A DNA stretch of 64,000 nucleotides from Syncephalis fuscata. Lineage: Eukaryota > Zoopagomycota > Zoopagomycetes > Zoopagales > Piptocephalidaceae. Positions within the stretch are counted from its first letter, which is position 1. Each line of letters begins with the position of its first letter. Below are positions 1 to 12,350 of this stretch, one piece after another. Under the pieces are notes generated by a model. It saw nothing but the letters and a program-made list of their open reading frames with translations, was not told the DNA's origin and made no database searches. The position numbers and the translations under genes were made by a program. The stretch is from contig JAHLTZ010000057.1 in the NCBI GenBank assembly GCA_025786725.1, positions 18,998 to 82,997 on the forward strand. Reading direction: 5' to 3'.

Positions 1-2
1 AT

Positions 3-1488
3 CAAGATTTGTGGTATGACTGGGTAATCAATAATGCCAAACGATCATGGATTGATGCCAAAGGACCGATTATACGATCAGATATCATTGTCATTGATGA
101 TCCACAACGTAAGCATAATAATAATAAGCTAAGTAGATATACCCGTCATATTAATACATTTCTTGTTCAGTGTGTGCAATTATTCCAATTATTCGACAAT
201 TGAATTCACGATGCAGGATTATTTATCGATCGCATATTGAATTGCGATCTGATTTAATACGCATTAAAGGATCGCCACAACAGGAAGTATGGTCATTCAT
301 TTATCAATTTATACAGGAGGCAGATGTATTTGTATCGCATCCTATTGCCAATTTTATACCGGATGAAGTACCACGCGAGAAAGTGCTTCTCATGCCAGCC
401 TGTACCGATAAACTAGATGGTCTAAATAAGCCGCTAATGGATTGGGCCATGGGCTATAACCGACTCATCTTTAACCGAGTGTGCTGGGATCAGTCTGGCA
501 CCACTCTTAACGGTAGACGTCCCTATATCGTACAAGTGGCTCGATTCGATCCATCTAAAGGTAAGTTGTGGTTATTTAATAGTAATGTTGGTGGTGTATT
601 TATTGTAATGGTATAGGTATTCCAGATGTTATTGAATCCTATAGTCTATTCCGTCGTATGGCTGAAGATACCATGGCTCCTTTGAAGACACCCCAACTAG
701 TGATATGTGGACATGGCAGTATAGATGATCCAGGTAAGATGAATATATATAATATCAACTAGTATATTTATTAATATATTTACCTATTGATATAGATGCT
801 ACAATGATGTATGAGGATACTATTCGTCGGTTACAACAACCAGAATATGAACATATTCGCGATGATGTTTGTGTAGCTCGATTGCCACCCAGTGATCAAT
901 TATTGAATGCCGTATTACGTGGATCTCATGTGGCACTACAACTATCACACCGTGAAGGTATATACACACACATATATATATATATATAGCAATACATGTT
1001 TATTACAGCATTGACAAATTGTTTAATAGGATTTGAAATTAAAGTAACTGAAGCATTAGTTAAAGGTATGTCATTTTAACATATACTATATATACAATAC
1101 AACTATTTATTGATACACACATATATATGTATATGTATATGGCCTATTAATAGGTGTACCAGTAATTGCTTATGCAGCAGGTGGTATTCCACATCAAATC
1201 ATTCATGGCCAAACGGGCTTTTTAGTGCCAGTTGGTGATTGTGTTAAAGTGGCTAAACATTTATATCGGCTATTTACCGATCATAGTCTCTATGAGAATA
1301 TGAGTAAGAATGCCAAATGCGAAGTGAGTTCTGACTATTTCACAGCCGCCAATTTAGTGTCATGGCTTTGGTTATTCAACGAACTTGACGAAGGCCGTCA
1401 ACCTGGCCATGAACAATGGGTACGGGATCTATGGCGTCAATGGCATAAAAGAGTCGATAAGAACGAGAAGACTTCAGTGAAGCACTAG
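3..1488 (+). CDS. Trehalose phosphorylase-like GT4 glycosyltransferase, 3' part of gene
   Basis: Exons 3-108, 171-560, 617-733, 796-957, 1030-1065 and 1154-1488 join in frame; the 5' end lies outside the window. The product carries the C-terminal GT-B half of a retaining glycosyltransferase: a donor-domain start with VARFDPSKGIP, then QLVICGHG, then REGFEIKVTEAL, the family-4 E-x7-E type motif, followed by GVPVIAYAAGGIP. This order and spacing, plus a C-terminal tail after the donor domain, match the fungal trehalose phosphorylase (clock-controlled gene 9) family, which reversibly converts trehalose and phosphate to glucose 1-phosphate and glucose in the cytosol. Five introns of 56-88 nt have GTAAGN/GTATGT donors. 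A related GT4 enzyme such as a sucrose or trehalose synthase cannot be excluded without the N-terminal half. Confidence 0.72.
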
Positions 1489-1971
1489 TAAATAGGCAAT
1501 AGTGTAAATGGTAGTCATATAATAAAGAGTTTGTTTATTTTAAAAAGTAATAGTCTTGATGATATGCTATAGCAGGTTGTTACCTAAATGATACAATAAA
1601 GCATGGTTAGCACTAGTATTCGTTAATAGCAATAGTAATAAGCATATATCAATGTGCATATATCAATATATGTATAGAGTTCCTCAGAGATCTTGGTGAT
1701 AATATCGATCGTCATTAATTGCTTCCGAAGTAGCGAATAGTTTATAATCATTGGAACCATATACATATATAGTACATATAGATACAAGATTGACCCAATA
1801 TAATACTCACCTTGTATGTTTACTAAACAATGGATCTATGAAATGTATTAAAAGAAAGAAAAAGCATAAAGAAAATAAATAGCAATTTACATTGGTGCAC
1901 CATTTATATCGATTATGGCACAGGGGATATTTTGAACAGGGGTAGACGTAATTCTCTTGTCTTTTATTACT
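1489..1971. other. Intergenic, with poly(A) signals
   Basis: AT-rich spacer. AATAAA hexamers at about 1521 and 1595 are plausible 3'-end signals of the upstream gene. No coding potential was recognised, and the downstream gene's promoter must lie in the last part of this stretch. Confidence 0.5.
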
Positions 1972-2442
1972 ATGTTTTCACCAAATCAACTTTGGAATAT
2001 TGGCTGTGTTATGGGTTAGTATTTACAACATGTCTATAGACAGTGTTGTATACACGTATATATCTATGTCTAGGTATTGACTGACTGTTTTATCTTTATT
2101 ATCGCTATTTAATGTCTATTGATGTATTGAATAGGTGCATCGGGTGTTGCATTAGGGGCATTCGGTGCCCATGGCCTACGTAAATATACAAATAATGAAC
2201 AACAATTAAAGAACTGGGAAATGGCGGCCCATTATCAAATAATGCACTCACTGGCTATTCTATTTGCTTCAGTGCGAGGTCATCGTATGGCAGGCACGGC
2301 ATTAACTGCTGGTACATTGTTATTTAGTGGCAGTATCTATGCCCTCATACTGAATCGTGATCGATTCCGTTTTCTCGGTCCAGTAACGCCACTAGGTGGT
2401 GCTGCGCTCATTACAGGCTGGTTAGCCTTGATTGCTGTTTAA
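1972..2442 (+). CDS. DUF423 / TMEM256 family membrane protein
   Basis: Two exons, 1972-2014 and 2135-2442, joined in phase 1 within a Gly codon, give about 116 residues. The fusion places GASGVALGAFGAHGL directly after the first hydrophobic stretch; this glycine-rich signature and the following YQIMHSLAIL and LFSGSIYAL segments are diagnostic of DUF423 (bacterial YgdD, animal TMEM256). Four hydrophobic segments are visible, as expected for this small inner or mitochondrial membrane family of unknown biochemical role. The start is the first ATG before the only donor that restores the conserved N-terminus. An AATAAA signal follows the stop at about 2453. Confidence 0.85.
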
Positions 2443-2592
2443 TAACCATAATAATAAACTGAATCTATACCATTATCAACAATATAGTATTTATTTAAAT
2501 AGAAATAGTTATAGTGTGTGTATTAAGAGGTGTAAGTTGAAAAAACGCGATTCCTTCTCCTAATCTACCTTCTTCAATTGACTGATTCCTAT

Positions 2593-2608
2593 AACACACA
2601 CACACACA
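2593..2608. repeat. CA dinucleotide tract upstream of NDUFA5-like gene
   Basis: A run of about seven CA units about 20 nt before the start codon at 2629. It lies in the presumed 5' leader or core promoter. Confidence 0.7.
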
Positions 2609-2628
2609 GGTATATACGTAAAGACACT

Positions 2629-3160
2629 ATGTTTGCTACGCGTCGTTTATTCCAAGCCATTAAACAGGTAACATACAATATATAATAGCCATAGATTACA
2701 ATAATCTATGTACTTACTTGTTGATTCATTCATTCAACTAGTCTACTTCGATACATGGCTTGCCAGTCCATCCAAATCCACGTCCGCATCTTATTGAAGT
2801 CTACCAAAAGACACTGGAAGCACTTAAGCCAATTCCATCATCGGCAGTCTACCGTCAAGCAACAGAGGCCCTTACTAAACAGCGACTCAATGTTATTGAA
2901 CGCGTAGAAAGTGTTGAAGAGATTGAACGTACACTCGATGCAGGTCAAATCGAAGAAGTCATCGAACAAGCAGAAGACGAGCTTAATCTTATCCCTAAAA
3001 TGATTGAATGGAAGGCGTAAGTAGCCTATTCATGGTTCTATATAATTATGTTGATATATTTATCTATAGATGGGAGTCGCTTGAAGTACCGGCACCAGAA
3101 GGGCAATGGAAGCAGTACAAGGCGTGCACCACCACAAAACCACCATCCACGACGCAATAA
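2629..3160 (+). CDS. Complex I accessory subunit, NDUFA5/B13-like
   Basis: Exons 2629-2667, 2742-3016 and 3070-3160 encode about 134 residues. The N-terminus MFATRRLFQAIKQ is basic and hydroxylated, like a mitochondrial targeting peptide. It is followed by GLPVHPNPRPHLIEVYQKTLEAL, the start of the ETC complex I subunit (pfam04716) domain, then a long helical stretch with many Glu residues and the conserved W-E-x-L near the C-terminus that is completed only after splicing of the last intron. The role is as an accessory subunit in the peripheral arm of mitochondrial NADH:ubiquinone oxidoreductase. Its presence implies the organism keeps complex I. Length fits the family. Confidence 0.85.
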
Positions 3161-3348
3161 ACAGAACAAGAACACCAAAGACCAGAAAGAAAGAAAGATT
3201 GCTTATTATTTGTGTTTGTAAATCGTGCATCGTTATTAGTAAACACATAATTGAAGCTTATTAAATGTTTTAATTATTAAAAGTGTCAAGTGGCCACGTC
3301 ACTTATTCTTTTACACTATTGTTGTTGTTACGGTTGTTACTTTTCATC

Positions 3349-4494
3349 ATGACAGCGGCTCGTCATTTTATTACTGCTGGACGCAAGATTGTTGCTATTG
3401 GACGCAATTATAGGTAAGCCATAGTTTGAAGCCATTATAACAACTATTGGTGCTTATTGGACTATAAATAGCGATCACGCTAAAGAACTTGGTAATGCTA
3501 TTCCAAAAGCGCCATTTTTCTTTTTAAAGCCTACATCGTCGTATGTAGCTTCACCGGGCAAGATTGAGATTCCAACAGGCTGTGTTGTCCACCATGAAGG
3601 TAACGCTACTACTATTTATCATAATAGGCATATTGGCTTATAGTAAATGATAGTTGAATTGGGCGTGGTTATTGGCCAGGCAGGACGTGATATACGCGCC
3701 TCTGAAGCAGATAAATATGTAGCTGGTAATTGGTTAATTAAATGCATTTAAACTATAAATCTATAATATATATATATGTATTTATTAGGTTATGTATTGG
3801 CGGTTGATTTAACTGCTAGAAACCTTCAAGTAATTAAAATAGTTAATTAATAACCACATCTAATTAATATGAATGTATCTATTACTAGGATATTGTTAAG
3901 AAGAAGGGATTACCATGGTCAGCCGCTAAAGGATTTGACACATTTACACCTGTGGGGTAAGTATTTAATAAATAGTAATTACTATTAATTAATTATGAAA
4001 TTAGTGATTTTATTCCACGAGAAAAGATTCCTGATCCTCATAATGTTAATTTATGGCTTAAGGTAAATTGAGTATTGCATTATTTGTATTATTAATATCA
4101 ATTAATTATTATAGGTGGATAAAGAAACACGTCAAAATGGCAATACACAGGATATGATGTTCAAGTAAGTAATTCATAATAATACAGTTAGATGATCATT
4201 AATTCAATATTAATAGAATACCTCAATTGGTGGAACATGTCAGTGGTATTATGCGTTTGGAACCTGGTGATCTTATTCTTACAGGTAATTAGATGGTATA
4301 CTTTTATTCAAATCTACCATTCCTATTGACACTACTATGTTCATGGTAAAGGTACACCTAAAGGTGTTGGACCAGTGAAACCAGGACAGATACTAACTGC
4401 TGGACTACAACTGTCCAATGGATCATCACTAAGTGAACTGCGATTTGAAGCAGTTGAACGAGAGGGCGTCTTTGAACTTGAACATCATTTGTAG
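3349..4494 (+). CDS. Fumarylacetoacetate hydrolase domain protein, FAHD1-like
   Basis: Nine exons (3349-3413, 3472-3599, 3654-3725, 3791-3831, 3889-3956, 4005-4062, 4115-4164, 4217-4284, 4352-4494) join in frame to about 230 residues. Recognisable family blocks are ...GRNYSDHAKEL near the start, KPTSSYV, the metal-ligand region VHHEVELGVVIG (Glu residues of the E-x-E site), DLTARNLQ, KGFDTFTPVG, and GDLILTGTPKGVGPVKPGQ. This order is that of FAHD1-type acylpyruvase/oxaloacetate decarboxylase enzymes, which act in mitochondria on small acylpyruvates with Mg2+ or Mn2+. All introns are about 50-75 nt with GTAAGN/GTAATT donors. The gene is unusually intron-dense for its size. Exact substrate cannot be told from sequence. 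Confidence 0.88.
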
Positions 4495-4558
4495 ATCGTT
4501 TACTTTATATATAAATGATATCATGAAAGATGACAATGATAGCGATAGTGATGGCCAC

Positions 4559-5564
4559 TCAATACAATACTTGTGCCTTTAAAGGGAACTTTTCTCCAGT
4601 TTCACGTCCGATAAACGCACGACCATGAACGTGGCGGGCAAATCGATGCGCTTTTTCTTCGTTTTCCAACTGAATAATAAATCGATGAGAAAGAGATCCA
4701 TTGGAACTAACAGCAATTGTGTTTTATGTTTTAGTTACTTCGTATGGTGATTATTAACTAGTTACTTACACAGGTAGCGCGAATATTGCTGGTTCAAATG
4801 TATCAGCGGTATCACGGTCTCGTTGTAAACGTTTAGCATCCTCAATATTAGTATACCATGGCATGCCTGTAATAAGTACCGATCGACCTGAAGCACCGGC
4901 GATATGTGGGCTTTCTTTGAATGGTACATAATTAATCTACAATCAAATTAGTGTTATGGGGCTATTAATGAAATATCCATTTAATAAATGGCTTACAAAT
5001 TTGCCTTTAATTTGACGGCCACCCATAAAAGTGCTATTGGCAGTGGCCATGAATAAAATGGCCGCCTCAGGATGAGTGAATTTAATACACACACGATAAA
5101 CTACTTGTGGTCTATTTGGATCACGTTCAAATGTAACTGTTGTTCATTAGTAGATGATTACTATTTAATTAATAGACTTACTTGATTCTGCCTCATCGAT
5201 AGGAACTTGCGCTTTTTGTATCAAGTGTAGAAAATCGCGTTTGGTTAGTGTTGGATTCACCTTTTCTAATAAAACGCGATCGGTAGGTGATTCAGTTCGA
5301 CCCGTCACTAGCCATTATCGATTAATAAGTATATTGTATATAGCTACGCTATTAAATACTTACGTTGGACTAATTGGTGTTCAGTGATTTTAAGAGGTAG
5401 ACGCGTATCTTGCTTCTCCCAGTTATTTTGAAGTTTAGATGGATCAGGGATCGGTGTTTTGTTGTTGTTTAGTACCAATCCTTGATGAACATACGCACAC
5501 CAACTAGACGTGAGCTAGATAGCCCGGATATTAAAGTGCGTCGAGCAATCATACGAGCCACCAT
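4559..5564 (-). CDS. Unrecognised, mitochondrial-looking protein; first exon has a frame break
   Basis: Minus-strand exons 4559-4706, 4770-4936, 4997-5136, 5182-5307 and 5364-5564 are supported by good donors and acceptors and join in phase except inside the first exon. The start at 5564 gives MVARMIARRTLISGLSSSRL, an Arg- and Ser-rich, acid-free leader typical of mitochondrial import. The downstream frame reads KTPIPDPSKLQNNWEKQ and so on, but the two frames are offset by one base between about 5485 and 5530. The later part has IKFTHPEAAILFMATAN and a block SVLITGMPW... ending in RFIIQLENEEKAHRFARHVHGR, which resembles an RRM-like fold with a beta1 and a beta3 strand, but I do not recognise the family. 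Head-to-head with the TMEM19-like gene. Confidence 0.6.
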
Positions 5565-6021
5565 AGTGTATAATCGTCAGTGTAAAAGATTTGCAAAAAA
5601 GAAAAAAGTAAAGCTTTTAATGATCTAATGTGCATGTGAATAGTAATTAATTAATTAATTAATTAAAATTTATATTTGTAGAGTTCAATGATGATAATAA
5701 TGATGGGATCAATTAAAGACAAAGCTTATTTGTGTATAGATATAGATATATATTTACTTGTTGCCGCGTTATTATAATTAACAGATTGAAATAACGCTAC
5801 AATAGCAAATACAACATTAAATAAATGATCTTTTAATAATAAAAGCAAGTTAATTATTTGTTCTAAAAAGTGTTTAGGACATCGCCTATTTATACAGAAA
5901 AGGCAGGCAATGTGGAGTGTTATCGCATCACGCGGCCTGTATCTACCGCAACGCCTGTTCTCTATCTAATTTTCAATATTTAGTAGCTCTACACAAGTAC
6001 ATAGTTGTACACGTCGACAGT
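5565..6021. other. Divergent intergenic region with TTAA tract
   Basis: A 457 bp spacer between two divergently transcribed genes. It contains a (TAAT)n run at about 5644-5665. No ORF of interest. It probably holds both promoters. Confidence 0.45.
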
Positions 6022-7261
6022 ATGAAATTAGTATACGCGTTGGGTCTTGGTGTCGGGATGGCGCTTGACTCGGTCAGAAAGAGGCGGCTTACGACTTCTG
6101 GTGCTGTTGCAGCGATGATAATTGGTATTGGAACGGCATTCAACCCGTCCAATATGTTTACTGCACTGCTATTTGGCTTCTTTCTTTCTTCGTCTCAATT
6201 GACTAAGGTAGGTTACAGTGAAGACAATAACAGCCTGGCTTAAACGTATCGAATGTTAGTGGAGTGCTAAACGAAAAGCACGCGTCGAGGAACACGATAT
6301 AAAAGAAGGTAGGCAGGCAGGCAGTTGTTTGTGATGTTTAGTCTAAACAAAAGTGTAAATGGCTATGTAGCAAAACAAGGACGCAATTATATTCAAGTGA
6401 TCTGCAATAGTTTAACTGGCACAGCACTGGCTATATTTTATGCCTATCAACACTGGCATGAGTGGGATAAAGCACCAACGTTTGGTTATCATTCTATTGA
6501 TACCAAAATAATACTTGGATTTATTGGGTAAATAATTGGCTAGATGTAGAGTGCTAATAATGCTAATGGCTATGAATTACAGTTTTTATGCTTGTTGTTG
6601 CGGAGATACTGTAAGTGGCATTAAATGGTAGTAGTAGTAGTAGTAATAATAAATACTGATGGATATTATAGTGGGCCAGCGAATTGGGCGTGTTAAGTGA
6701 ATCGGATCCACTATTAATTACTACGTTAAAACCAGTAAGTCAATTGACACACTAATTAGATATTTATATTCATTTACGCTTTATAATTTAGGTGCCAACT
6801 GGTACGAATGGTGGCGTAAGTCTTATGGGACTGATTGCCTCATTTTCAGCTGGAAAGTTGATGGCTCTACTGGCTGGTGTTAGCTTGTACTTGGAAGGCT
6901 GTACCACGATTCCATGGATGCGTCTTGTATTCTTTGGTGGCATGGCAGGACTGGGTGGATCACTGGTAGGTAGTAACAACAACAACAATAACAATCAGTA
7001 ATGGCGTTTATTAATTCAATGTAGATTGATTCATTATTGGGAGCTACACCTCAACCATCCTATCGTACAAGTCGTAATGGGGTATCAGAGCATGCTGAAC
7101 CTGGATCTAAGCACATCTCCGGTCTTGCTCTGCTAACTAATAATGAGGTAAGTATGGATCGCTGAATTGCGTTGCTACTAACTTTTAAATAGGTTAATTT
7201 CATCTCTTCTTTATTAACCACGGCAATTACTTTTTCGTTCGGCCATTTAATATTTACTTGA
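6022..7261 (+). CDS. TMEM19/DUF92-like integral membrane protein
   Basis: Eight exons (6022-6207, 6260-6308, 6371-6527, 6583-6610, 6672-6734, 6792-6965, 7025-7147, 7193-7261) encode about 282 residues, close to TMEM19 length. The first exon gives GVGMALDSVRKRRLTTSGAVAAMIIGIGTA, where the K/R-x-L-x-x-S-G-A motif starts the DUF92 domain; later exons give a D-T-W-A-S-E-L-G block and TGTNGGVSLMGL, both hallmark motifs of TMEM19/VTE6. Plant VTE6 is a phytyl-phosphate kinase; the fungal role is unknown. Several hydrophobic segments are visible. The junction at 6308/6371 gives EAKQGRN where the family usually has a Gly-rich KEGGQRN, so that acceptor is the least certain. Start chosen at the ATG giving MKLVYALGLGVGM; an upstream in-frame extension lacks similarity. 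Confidence 0.85.
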
Positions 7262-7752
7262 TTTGATTCATCAATAAATTAATAATATTCATTTATTGAC
7301 CATGTATTATATAACAAATAGTGTCTGTATCTTGCTTATGTTTAGTATTATGAATAGCTATATTATACATTTTGTTAATTATAATAAAGTAATTGCTCAA
7401 CAGTATATATTATACCAAGCATTTATATAATTTCTTAATAACGATTATTGTATATAATTATTTGTCATAAAAACTATAGATACAGTGTATTATTGTGACA
7501 CCATCGGTTACTCATTTGTGCGGTTGCAAATGTCTGCTTCATAGAGCTTGCCGCAATTTAGTACATAGAACAAGACAATGAAACCACTTGCTGCGTGTTG
7601 TAGCAGAGTAAATACAAATAAGGCAATCCACAATGCTATTAACTTGATTTTCTGGCCATAAATACCCCGTGTCACGCCGTTGCAAGATCACACGGTGTGG
7701 ATATTATGGATTTTCCATGAACCGGATGCAAGGCTATTAGCAGACTACATAA
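7262..7752. other. AT-rich intergenic
   Basis: About 490 bp with no usable ORF. It separates the TMEM19-like gene from the 7TM-like gene and includes AT-only stretches around 7300-7480. Promoter elements were not identified. Confidence 0.4.
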
Positions 7753-8853
7753 ATGACACATGGATCAATTATGGCTAGGCATTCTTTGTATTTTATCCTC
7801 CAGTCTGTACTATTAGCATTCCTAATTAATTGTTGCACTTTATATCAAACATCTGCTGGATCAGATATGCCGGCCATTAGTCTTGCCGATATAGCAAACG
7901 CCGAGTGGACAAAAAATGCTACTACCTTTTGGGGCATTCTACTTCATCCGCTTGGAGAGATGAATATACTTGATTATTATATGCAGCCTGCTGGTAGTTT
8001 GAATGAACAGCGAGGACGGCTATTTGGCAACCAGTTACAAACAATAATTGTTGTGCTAACGGGCAGTTTTGCCATACGCAATATGCTAATTGCTATTAAA
8101 ATAATCATACGGCAACCAAGATCATTAGTTTCATGGTGTTGTGCAATTCCTTCTCTTATAGGCATTTTAACTAGCTGCATATACATAATGGCCCAATTAG
8201 GATGCTATTTTAATTGTCGTCACATTATCTGGTCAGTTACTACCGGTATATCCTTTGCAACCTTTGCAAATAGTCTTATATTGCTTCGGAAAGCCTATTT
8301 GGTCATAAATCGAAAAAAATGGGTGATTTATATTGGTCTACCATTTATGCTACTACAACATGCCAATACCGTACTTGTTGTGCTATATTGCTACTACACA
8401 CTGGATCCAATAGTTGGCTGTGTTTTCAACTATCCACACTTTATAGTCTGGCATTGGTTTAGCGCTGTGGTTCCCCTTAATGTATTGTTTTCGGTTATTT
8501 TTATCCGGGTTGCACTAAATCAATACCGACTATTTGGCTCGGATGCATGGAGAAGATTGGCGCGTGATGGTATTCAAACGATGTGTTTGACCGTACTATG
8601 CAACATCGTTTCCTGTATTTTTATAGTGTTTGAAGTAGGCGGAGCTGGTTCCGATATATTTTTTTCTCTAGATTGGTAGGTACTAATTAGTGAATAAGTA
8701 GAAGTCTAAATGTAGATATTTAGGGTAATTGTCAGCACTATATTGATCAATCATTGTCAAAACATGCGAAAAAGCTTTGGTTATTCATATCGCCCCAAAA
8801 CGCATTTTATAGATAATATTTCGCAGATTGCCACAGCAAAGTCTTTAAATTAG
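7753..8853 (+). CDS. 7TM-like membrane protein of unknown family
   Basis: Exon 1 runs 7753-8675 and a second exon 8724-8853 is reached through an intron with a GTAGGT donor, a TACTAAT branch site and a TTTAG acceptor. Splicing continues the frame past the apparent stop and adds DWVIVSTILINHC and a basic tail, for about 350 residues. A hydrophobic N-terminal segment (residues 10-30) may be a signal anchor. About seven further hydrophobic segments lie at roughly 95-115, 130-150, 158-178, 190-210, 225-250, 275-295 and 305-320, separated by short basic loops (KIIIRQPR, LLRKAYLVINRKK, RVALNQYRLF). The topology suggests a heptahelical receptor-like protein, but no known receptor motif is seen and no function can be assigned. 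Confidence 0.7.
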
Positions 8854-9467
8854 TATAGTATATTATTTTTATTTATATAAACCTGTAAAGCTTAACATTT
8901 AATGAAATAAAGAGAATTAAAAAACTTTATCTTCTATTAGTAATAATAATAAACTGGCTATATAACTATTTTTTACGTAACCAAAAAATAGTACTTGGAG
9001 TATAGCGTAAAAGCGTATAAATAGTAATTCTAAGTGTAGGAAAAATTAAATAATTACAATTAAATAATATAATAATAGCTTTAGAATTTAATTTTGTTTT
9101 AATGCAATTAATGAAGTGGATAAATAAACTTTACATATAATAAAGCAAATTACCTGATATTTTGCCCAAGTATACATGTGACATATAGATAGCTATTGGC
9201 AAAGTATATTGTTATTGTATTGCATGATAATGCAATAGTTGCGATAGTACGCTAATAAATGTGCAAAAATAGCAGTTTTTAGTCATTTATGACTTGTATA
9301 AACAAAATACAGCAAAATGATTGCCAGATTCTAGTTCTCCGTGCCTAGTTATAAAAATTGGTATAAGAATTAGAACAACGATTTTTGCAAAAAAATGTTA
9401 ATTGAAAATGCAATTTACGTATGTTGGTTAATATTTACGTTATATGTAGATATATAGCATAAACTGC
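8854..9467. other. AT-rich intergenic before the inverted repeat
   Basis: Very AT-rich, with AATAAA at about 8909 that could end the 7TM-like gene. No ORF of note. The sequence just before 9468 has no counterpart beyond the other repeat arm, which fixes the outer repeat boundary. Confidence 0.45.
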
Positions 9468-12217
9468 CAATGTGCATCGATATTTTTTTATAGTAAATTG
9501 CTACCATGCTTGCCTTAACGCTGTTGATTGCTTTGGATTTACTTTATGCCAACTTTTGTCTTTAGTATTAAATTTCTAAAATCATAAAACTTAATTGTTT
9601 TTTATTAACCAATTTACACGTAAATACTTTCATAGCGTTAATGAGGCATTTTACATTTGAAATTCAAACTGTATTTTGTCAGTATTTAAAACAGTTCAAC
9701 TAAAAAATGGTGTTTTTTGCTGCAGCCATAGCTATTGGAAATAAAAATATATTTTACAATGAATGCGTATTAAAAGCATTGAATATTGTGCATTGGTGGT
9801 AAAACGTTCATGCAACTATCCTGACTATACGCGAACAAGCAGATATCTGCATGATAGTCATAGCTAATCACAAGTAAGACATTACTGTAAACACAGTGTT
9901 TATAGTCGATGGCAATTTTATGAATTAAAGAAAGCATTTAGACTGATATTCTAGCTATAAAAATAAACCAGCACTTTGAACAATGTCATAGCTGATTAAA
10001 AATGAGACACTTGTGCAACTAAAATATTTATCAAAAGCAACAATTATCATTAGATGTATACTGCATCGACGACTATTGGCATTGCCAATACCATGTTGGA
10101 AACTAATCATGGCTGTATAGTAACCAGCAACAATATCTCATAGCATGGTCCACCAATGATGCTGGTTATGCTTAATACACAACACCATTAATGCTAATAA
10201 AATAGTCAATCTGAATGACGAATACACCGTTCATAACATGTGTAGCCATCAAGTTATCAGTGTATGTTATTGCACTATTGTACAGACATTGCAACTATAT
10301 GTAATAGCTACCGCCAATGTATTTACTAGTTGATAGACTATTAGCTATTATGTTAGCTGTCCAATATAGCTGACAAGCTGACAGCAAATACTAATCAAAA
10401 GTGTATCAATTATAACTAACAAATAGTTAAATTTAGCTTTTGTTAATATTTATTACTTGGCTATAATGCCTAATTAGTCTTGCTAATGCAATGGCTGGTT
10501 TATTAATATTTATTAATAGCATACGACCATGTATTACAATATTGATACTAATTAACATACAATGACTATTGACACGTATTTGATTACAATGAATAGTAAC
10601 AATAATGCCAGCTATTGCATAGCTATACAAATAGTATTGATTGTTGTTACTATGTGTGCATTGATATACATGTTGATGGATGTATATTGTTGTATATTGT
10701 TTGAGTATATATATTTCTAATAAAGCAGCCAATATGTGCTACTTGTTAGCGCGTATTAGCATTGATCATCAGTAATGCCAACTGGCTGCTACCGGCAATA
10801 TTGTAAGCGTACTAGGCAGCAATTGCTATACGCATGCTTATTACTGACCAATACTTGTGTTGCTTTTCTGTGTATCATTAGATGCGCATGTATAAGGATG
10901 TCAGTTGTCGGATATGGCATTTATATTGTGATATTGATAACAACGCTAGTAGTGACGACTAAACTAATGCAATTGACAATGTAATGCGCCAATAGTCGTT
11001 AGTGCGTACGAATATACGGCTATTGATTACAGCTAGCAAGCCATGCACTTTTGTTAAATATAGTTAGCGCGCATGTGCATTATGTCTAATGAAGCCAACT
11101 ATATCTACAGTTGCTGATGCTGTTAAAACAGTCATATATAAGTAAATAACAACTTACATATTAGCTGATTACAATAATATATCTGCTCACTCGAATGTAT
11201 AGCAATGGTGTATCAACAGGCAAATATATACAGTTGGTGATTGTTGCTAGCAATACTGATATCAGCACTATGTTAATTGGCAAATCAGCCGGCATATTAT
11301 GCAACAAGCCGCACTAGACGCATACCAATTATTATGTATACTACTTTATTGGTATGTCGTATCATGGGCAGCGTGTTGCTATGTTGATTTTGATCGTGCT
11401 ATTGTATCTATTTTTATCATAAGCATTAGCAAGCACAGCCACTTTCTTATAAATGCCTACTATTTAACATAACTTTAAACAAATAGCTTCTATAGCAACA
11501 ATAACAATATGGTATTCAGTAGCTTTGGTATGTCGTCTAGTTGCTTGAGCTGTATTACATTATCAACATATTGCAATTAGTTAAGAGCAATGTAACTATA
11601 CTCGCGTTGGCTATTTGAACAACAATATCATTGCATTATATTACTTGCTTGTATTGTTTGCCTTAAATTCAGCACACCAATATTAAACAATTGATTAACA
11701 AATATTAGCGTGATTTGGCGATCGAGTACCTAATTTAACAGTATTTGTTCTATTGAACATGGGACTGGATGGCGAGTGACATCAATCAGAAAAATATCCA
11801 TTATTGTAGATTTATTATCCAGTATGTACATATTCTCTATTCACCTATATCATTCCTACTCTACTCACATTACTATATATCACTCTATAATATACCAAGT
11901 ACATTATATACATATTACAGGTTTCAAGTTATATAGCCTAATGAATAAGATGAGCGAAATTGACTAAACTTTATTAATAATAAAGATAGCGACAATCAAA
12001 CAACAGTATTGAGCAGCGAGTAATTAGTATACAATAAAATGTGTCTAGTGTATTTTAGAATGATATATAGTAGTATGGAATAAAATGATATATGATATAG
12101 GTAAATGGTGGATATATGTGTACTGAATAATAAATCTATGATGATGAGTATTTGATGCTTGATGTCACTCACCACCCATCATCACGTTCAATAGATTGGA
12201 TGTTATTAAATTTAGTC
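9468..12217 (+). repeat. Left arm of a 2.75 kb inverted repeat
   Basis: This segment reappears reverse-complemented at 32181-34929. Over most of the length, paired positions sum to 44397; a 1-nt indel at about 12045 shifts the sum to 44398 at the inner end. I saw only scattered mismatches (for example near 9675 and 10100). Small ORFs of 99, 69 and 63 codons at 10433-10732, 10775-10984 and 11776-11967 recur identically in the other arm, but they have no recognisable domains and are probably non-coding. The inner end contains a foldback element also found elsewhere in the window. No transposase was seen. Confidence 0.95.
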
Positions 12218-12300
12218 ACTTGGTCACCAGACAAACAATATGATGATGTAATGATTAAATAAAACTTGTCACTTGTTTCCATGTTCAAAAGATTGGATAT
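11753..12300. mobile_element. Foldback/MITE-like element, copy within left arm
   Basis: A forward copy of the family terminus starts at about 11753 (TATTGAACATGGGACTGG), and an inverted copy ends at about 12217 with GTTCAATAGATTGGATG. The two halves face each other, with a shared interior block around 11930-11995 (AAACTTTATTAATAATAAAG). Weaker family similarity continues beyond the arm boundary to about 12300 (CATGTTCAAAAGATTGGAT). It is non-coding. The structure fits a non-autonomous element with long terminal inverted repeats; target duplications were not resolved. Confidence 0.7.
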
Positions 12301-12350
12301 ATAATTTATAATAGATTATTCAAAAAAAATAATTCATACTTTTCAGTTTA

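Noticed and set aside
5917-6021. In-frame upstream extension of the TMEM19-like protein
   Set aside because: The added residues (MLSHHAACIYRN...) show no similarity to the family, which starts close to the chosen Met.
10433-10984. Small ORFs in the inverted-repeat arm, identical in the other arm
   Set aside because: They are identical only because the arms are near-identical DNA. They lack domains, and codon content looks like random AT-rich sequence.
11776-11967. 63-codon ORF inside the foldback element
   Set aside because: It lies across the terminal repeat, and other copies of the family do not keep this frame.
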